64,000 nt of DNA from positions 62,001 through 126,000 of the forward strand of contig NZ_FWFL01000002.1 in assembly GCF_900172295.1 (NCBI RefSeq), written 5' to 3'. The notes under the pieces were generated by a model that worked only from the letters and a program-made list of their open reading frames with translations, was not told where the DNA came from and searched no databases. A program made the position numbers and the translations under genes. Source of the DNA: Roseovarius litorisediminis. GTDB taxonomy: Bacteria; Pseudomonadota; Alphaproteobacteria; Rhodobacterales; Rhodobacteraceae. Of this stretch, positions 62,018 through 64,000 are shown in pieces (the first letter of the stretch is position 1; each line of letters opens with the position of its first letter).

Positions 62018-64000
62018 TCAGCCCCATCCCCCGCCGCCCGGTGTGGCCATGCCAAAGACCGCCCCGGCGGGCAGGTCAACCTCGTCATTGCCTTTCATCT
62101 CGCGCCGTGTGCCATCGGGCATCTCAACCCAGTTCAGACCAACCTTGCCATCCTCGCCGCCATCAACGCCAAAGGGCGGCACTATGCGATGCGAACACAG
62201 CGTCGTCACCGTGACCGGTGTCAGAAACCGCATGCGCCGCATCACGCCATGGCCGCCGCGCCATTTCCCCGCGCCGCCCGAATCGGGCCTGATGCCGAAT
62301 TCCTCAAGCCGCACAGGAAACCGCTTTTCCAGAATCTCGGGGTCGGTCATGCGGGTATTGGTCATATGGCTTTGCACCGCGTCGCAGCCGTTGAAACCGG
62401 GCCCGGCCCCGGTGCCCCCGGCGATGGTTTCATAATTCTGAAAAGCATCCGTGCCCCAGACGAAATTGTTCATCGTTGCCTGGCTTCCGGCAATCACATG
62501 CAGCGCGCCGTATAGCGCATTACACGTCGCCTGACTGACCTCAGTATTCCCGGCAATCACCGCCGCCGGATAAATTGGATTCAACATCGACCCATCTGGC
62601 ACTACAATTTTCAATGGCTTCAGGCAGCCCTGATTCAGCGGAATATCCGCGCCCACCATTGTGCGGAACACGTACAGAACCACGGCATCGCAGATCGAGC
62701 GGGGCGCGTTATAATTGCCCGGATTTTGCGGTGACGTTCCGGTGAAATCGATGGTGGCTTCGCGGTTTGCATGATCAACAGTGACCTTGACCCGGATTTC
62801 CGAACCAATATCCATCGGATAGATAAACTGCCCGTCCTTCAGACTGTCGATAACCCGCCGCACGCTTTCTTCGGCATTGTCCTGTACATGGCCCATATAG
62901 GCCAGAACCACATCAATCCCGTAGTTGTCGACCACCTTCAGCAATTCCTGCCGCCCGGTTTCATTGGCGGCCACCTGCGCCTTTAGATCGGCCATGTTCT
63001 GGGGGATGTTCCGGCAGGGGTATTTGCACGAGGCCAGAATCGCCTCGGCCTCGGCCTCCAGCAACGTGCCGCGATCCACCAGCTTGACGTTGTCAATCAG
63101 CACGCCTTCTTCGTCGATATGGGTGCTGTCGGGCGGGGCAGACCCCGGTGTGCGCCCGCCAATATCCGCATGGTGCCCACGAGATCCCAGCCAAAAGGCC
63201 GGTTTATCGTCCACAAAGACCGGCGTGATCACCGTGACGTCCGGCAAATGCGTGCCGCCGTTATAGGGCGAGTTCAGCATATAGGCATCGCCCGGCTGCA
63301 CATCGGGGTTCAGCCGCATGATGGTTTTCACACTGTCCGACATCGACCCCAGATGAACCGGGACATGCGGCGCGTTGGCCACCAGATCGCCAAGCTCATC
63401 AAAGATCGCACAGGAAAAATCGTAACGTTCCTTGATGTTTACCGACCACGAGGTATTGGCCAGTGTCGCCCCCATTTGATCAGCGACCGACATGAAAAGG
63501 TTGTTGAACACCTCCAACAACACCGGATCGGCCTGCGTGCCCGCCGCCAGATCACGCTCTTTGGCTTGCGTGCGTTCAAGGATCAGGTTGCCCATGGCAT
63601 CGACGTGCGCGGCCCAGCCCGGCTCAATCACATTGGTGCCCGTCGGCTCGGATATCACCGCTGGCCCGGCCACCTGCGCCGACGGGTCCAGCCGACTGCG
63701 CTCGTATAGCGGCACATCGCGCCACGCACCCTCGACATGCATCGGGATATGCGCGCTGATCCGACCATCGCCTTGTGGAAGGGCGGGCTGCGGTGCCTGA
63801 CCGGTCTGGCCAATCGCCTCGACGCTCAGCATCTCGAACAGGATAGCGCGCTCGGGCGAATAAAAGCCAAAACGCTGCCTGTGGGCGGCCTCAAACTCGG
63901 CCTGCATCTTCTCAGGCGTGCCAAAGCCCACCTCCAGCGCCTGATGGGAGCCGTCATAGCGCAGGTGTGCCCGGCGCTGCAGGGTGATATCTTCGACGCC
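62018..64000 (-). CDS. 5-Oxoprolinase / hydantoinase-type protein, HyuA-HyuB fusion (5' end cut by window)
   Basis: The frame is open to the window end; 660 residues are readable and the N-terminal part is outside. The visible part begins with the end of a HyuA-like domain (VEDITLQRRAHLRYDG, AGPAVISEPTGTNVIEPGW) and continues into a complete HyuB-like domain (KERYDFSCAIFDELGDLVAN, LNSPYNGGTHLPDVTVI, GGEDGKVGLNWVEMPDG). Such fused proteins are ATP-dependent 5-oxoprolinases or N-methylhydantoinases that open cyclic amides. The substrate cannot be chosen. It ends 34 bases after the convergent Lrp gene, without a visible terminator. Confidence 0.88.
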   Translation of the reverse strand, partial: GVEDITLQRRAHLRYDGSHQALEVGFGTPEKMQAEFEAAHRQRFGFYSPERAILFEMLSVEAIGQTGQAPQPALPQGDGRISAHIPMHVEGAWRDVPLYERSRLDPSAQVAGPAVISEPTGTNVIEPGWAAHVDAMGNLILERTQAKERDLAAGTQADPVLLEVFNNLFMSVADQMGATLANTSWSVNIKERYDFSCAIFDELGDLVANAPHVPVHLGSMSDSVKTIMRLNPDVQPGDAYMLNSPYNGGTHLPDVTVITPVFVDDKPAFWLGSRGHHADIGGRTPGSAPPDSTHIDEEGVLIDNVKLVDRGTLLEAEAEAILASCKYPCRNIPQNMADLKAQVAANETGRQELLKVVDNYGIDVVLAYMGHVQDNAEESVRRVIDSLKDGQFIYPMDIGSEIRVKVTVDHANREATIDFTGTSPQNPGNYNAPRSICDAVVLYVFRTMVGADIPLNQGCLKPLKIVVPDGSMLNPIYPAAVIAGNTEVSQATCNALYGALHVIAGSQATMNNFVWGTDAFQNYETIAGGTGAGPGFNGCDAVQSHMTNTRMTDPEILEKRFPVRLEEFGIRPDSGGAGKWRGGHGVMRRMRFLTPVTVTTLCSHRIVPPFGVDGGEDGKVGLNWVEMPDGTRREMKGNDEVDLPAGAVFGMATPGGGGWG

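Noticed and set aside
1..64000. CRISPR arrays, complete IS elements, prophage genes
   Set aside because: No regularly spaced repeats, transposase, integrase or phage structural genes were seen on either strand.

Overview
The window reads as a chromosomal stretch of an alphaproteobacterium of the order Rhodobacterales, most likely the Roseobacter group. The signs are a G+C-rich coding style, many ATGA/TGATG gene overlaps, the order rsmB - heparinase-like - purH - lspA - DUF3035 lipoprotein - two M16 peptidases, an hflK-hflC-DUF2065-degP cluster, a membrane-bound ferritin MbfA, a soxBDAG sarcosine oxidase operon next to a GlxA-type regulator, and an SthA transhydrogenase. This placement is an inference from gene content; no rRNA gene is present. 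I found no CRISPR array, no complete insertion sequence and no prophage.

Layout. 1-3.9 kb: polyamine-type ABC transporter (binding protein cut by the window edge, two permeases). 4.0-6.0 kb: TetR regulator and a 48-residue exported peptide, divergent from mbfA across a 20-bp perfect inverted repeat. 6.1-12.1 kb: AEC carrier, S-formylglutathione hydrolase, transhydrogenase, YaiI/YqxD protein and an SGNH acyltransferase. 12.2-19.0 kb: DMT transporter, HAD phosphatase, ornithine cyclodeaminase-like enzyme and alpha/beta hydrolase in one tight run, then an MFS carrier, zapE and a glutamine amidotransferase. 19.1-26.2 kb: soxBDAG flanked by two GlxA/AraC-type regulators. 26.35 kb: tRNA-Gly(CCC) followed by about 0.8 kb of low-G+C DNA without a convincing gene, then cmk. 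27.8-33.6 kb: HxlR regulator divergent from an exported bicupin, rpsA, and a very acidic 712-residue protein. 33.7-38.5 kb: thiN, lipase-like protein, DMT transporter, L-serine dehydratase, GST-like protein and a 43-residue exported peptide behind a LexA-like box. 38.6-44.8 kb: rpiA-gor, then hflK-hflC-DUF2065 and a DegP protease. 44.8-49.9 kb: DUF1643 protein, a coiled-coil membrane protein, truB, a phosphodiester glycosidase-like protein, rbfA, dapB and a secreted protein. 49.9-58.7 kb: DUF1674 assembly factor, rsmB, heparinase-like protein, purH, lspA, lipoprotein and the M16 pair. 58.8-64 kb: sll1863-like stress protein, alanine/glycine:cation symporter with a universal stress protein, a divergent Lrp/AsnC regulator, and a 5-oxoprolinase/hydantoinase cut by the window end.

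Functionally this is mostly housekeeping (translation, cofactor, lysine, purine and serine metabolism, thiol redox, envelope proteolysis) mixed with nutrient uptake and one-carbon catabolism: sarcosine oxidation releases formaldehyde or methylene-THF, and fghA can clear S-formylglutathione. The least explained parts are two short exported peptides with their own apparent regulatory DNA (4718-4864 and 38386-38517), a sarcosine oxidase delta subunit without its zinc cysteines, a hairpin with a T-rich tail inside the rpsA leader, and the large acidic protein at 31448-33586. Starts were chosen from Shine-Dalgarno spacing and family starts; functions come from motif recognition by eye, with no database search.
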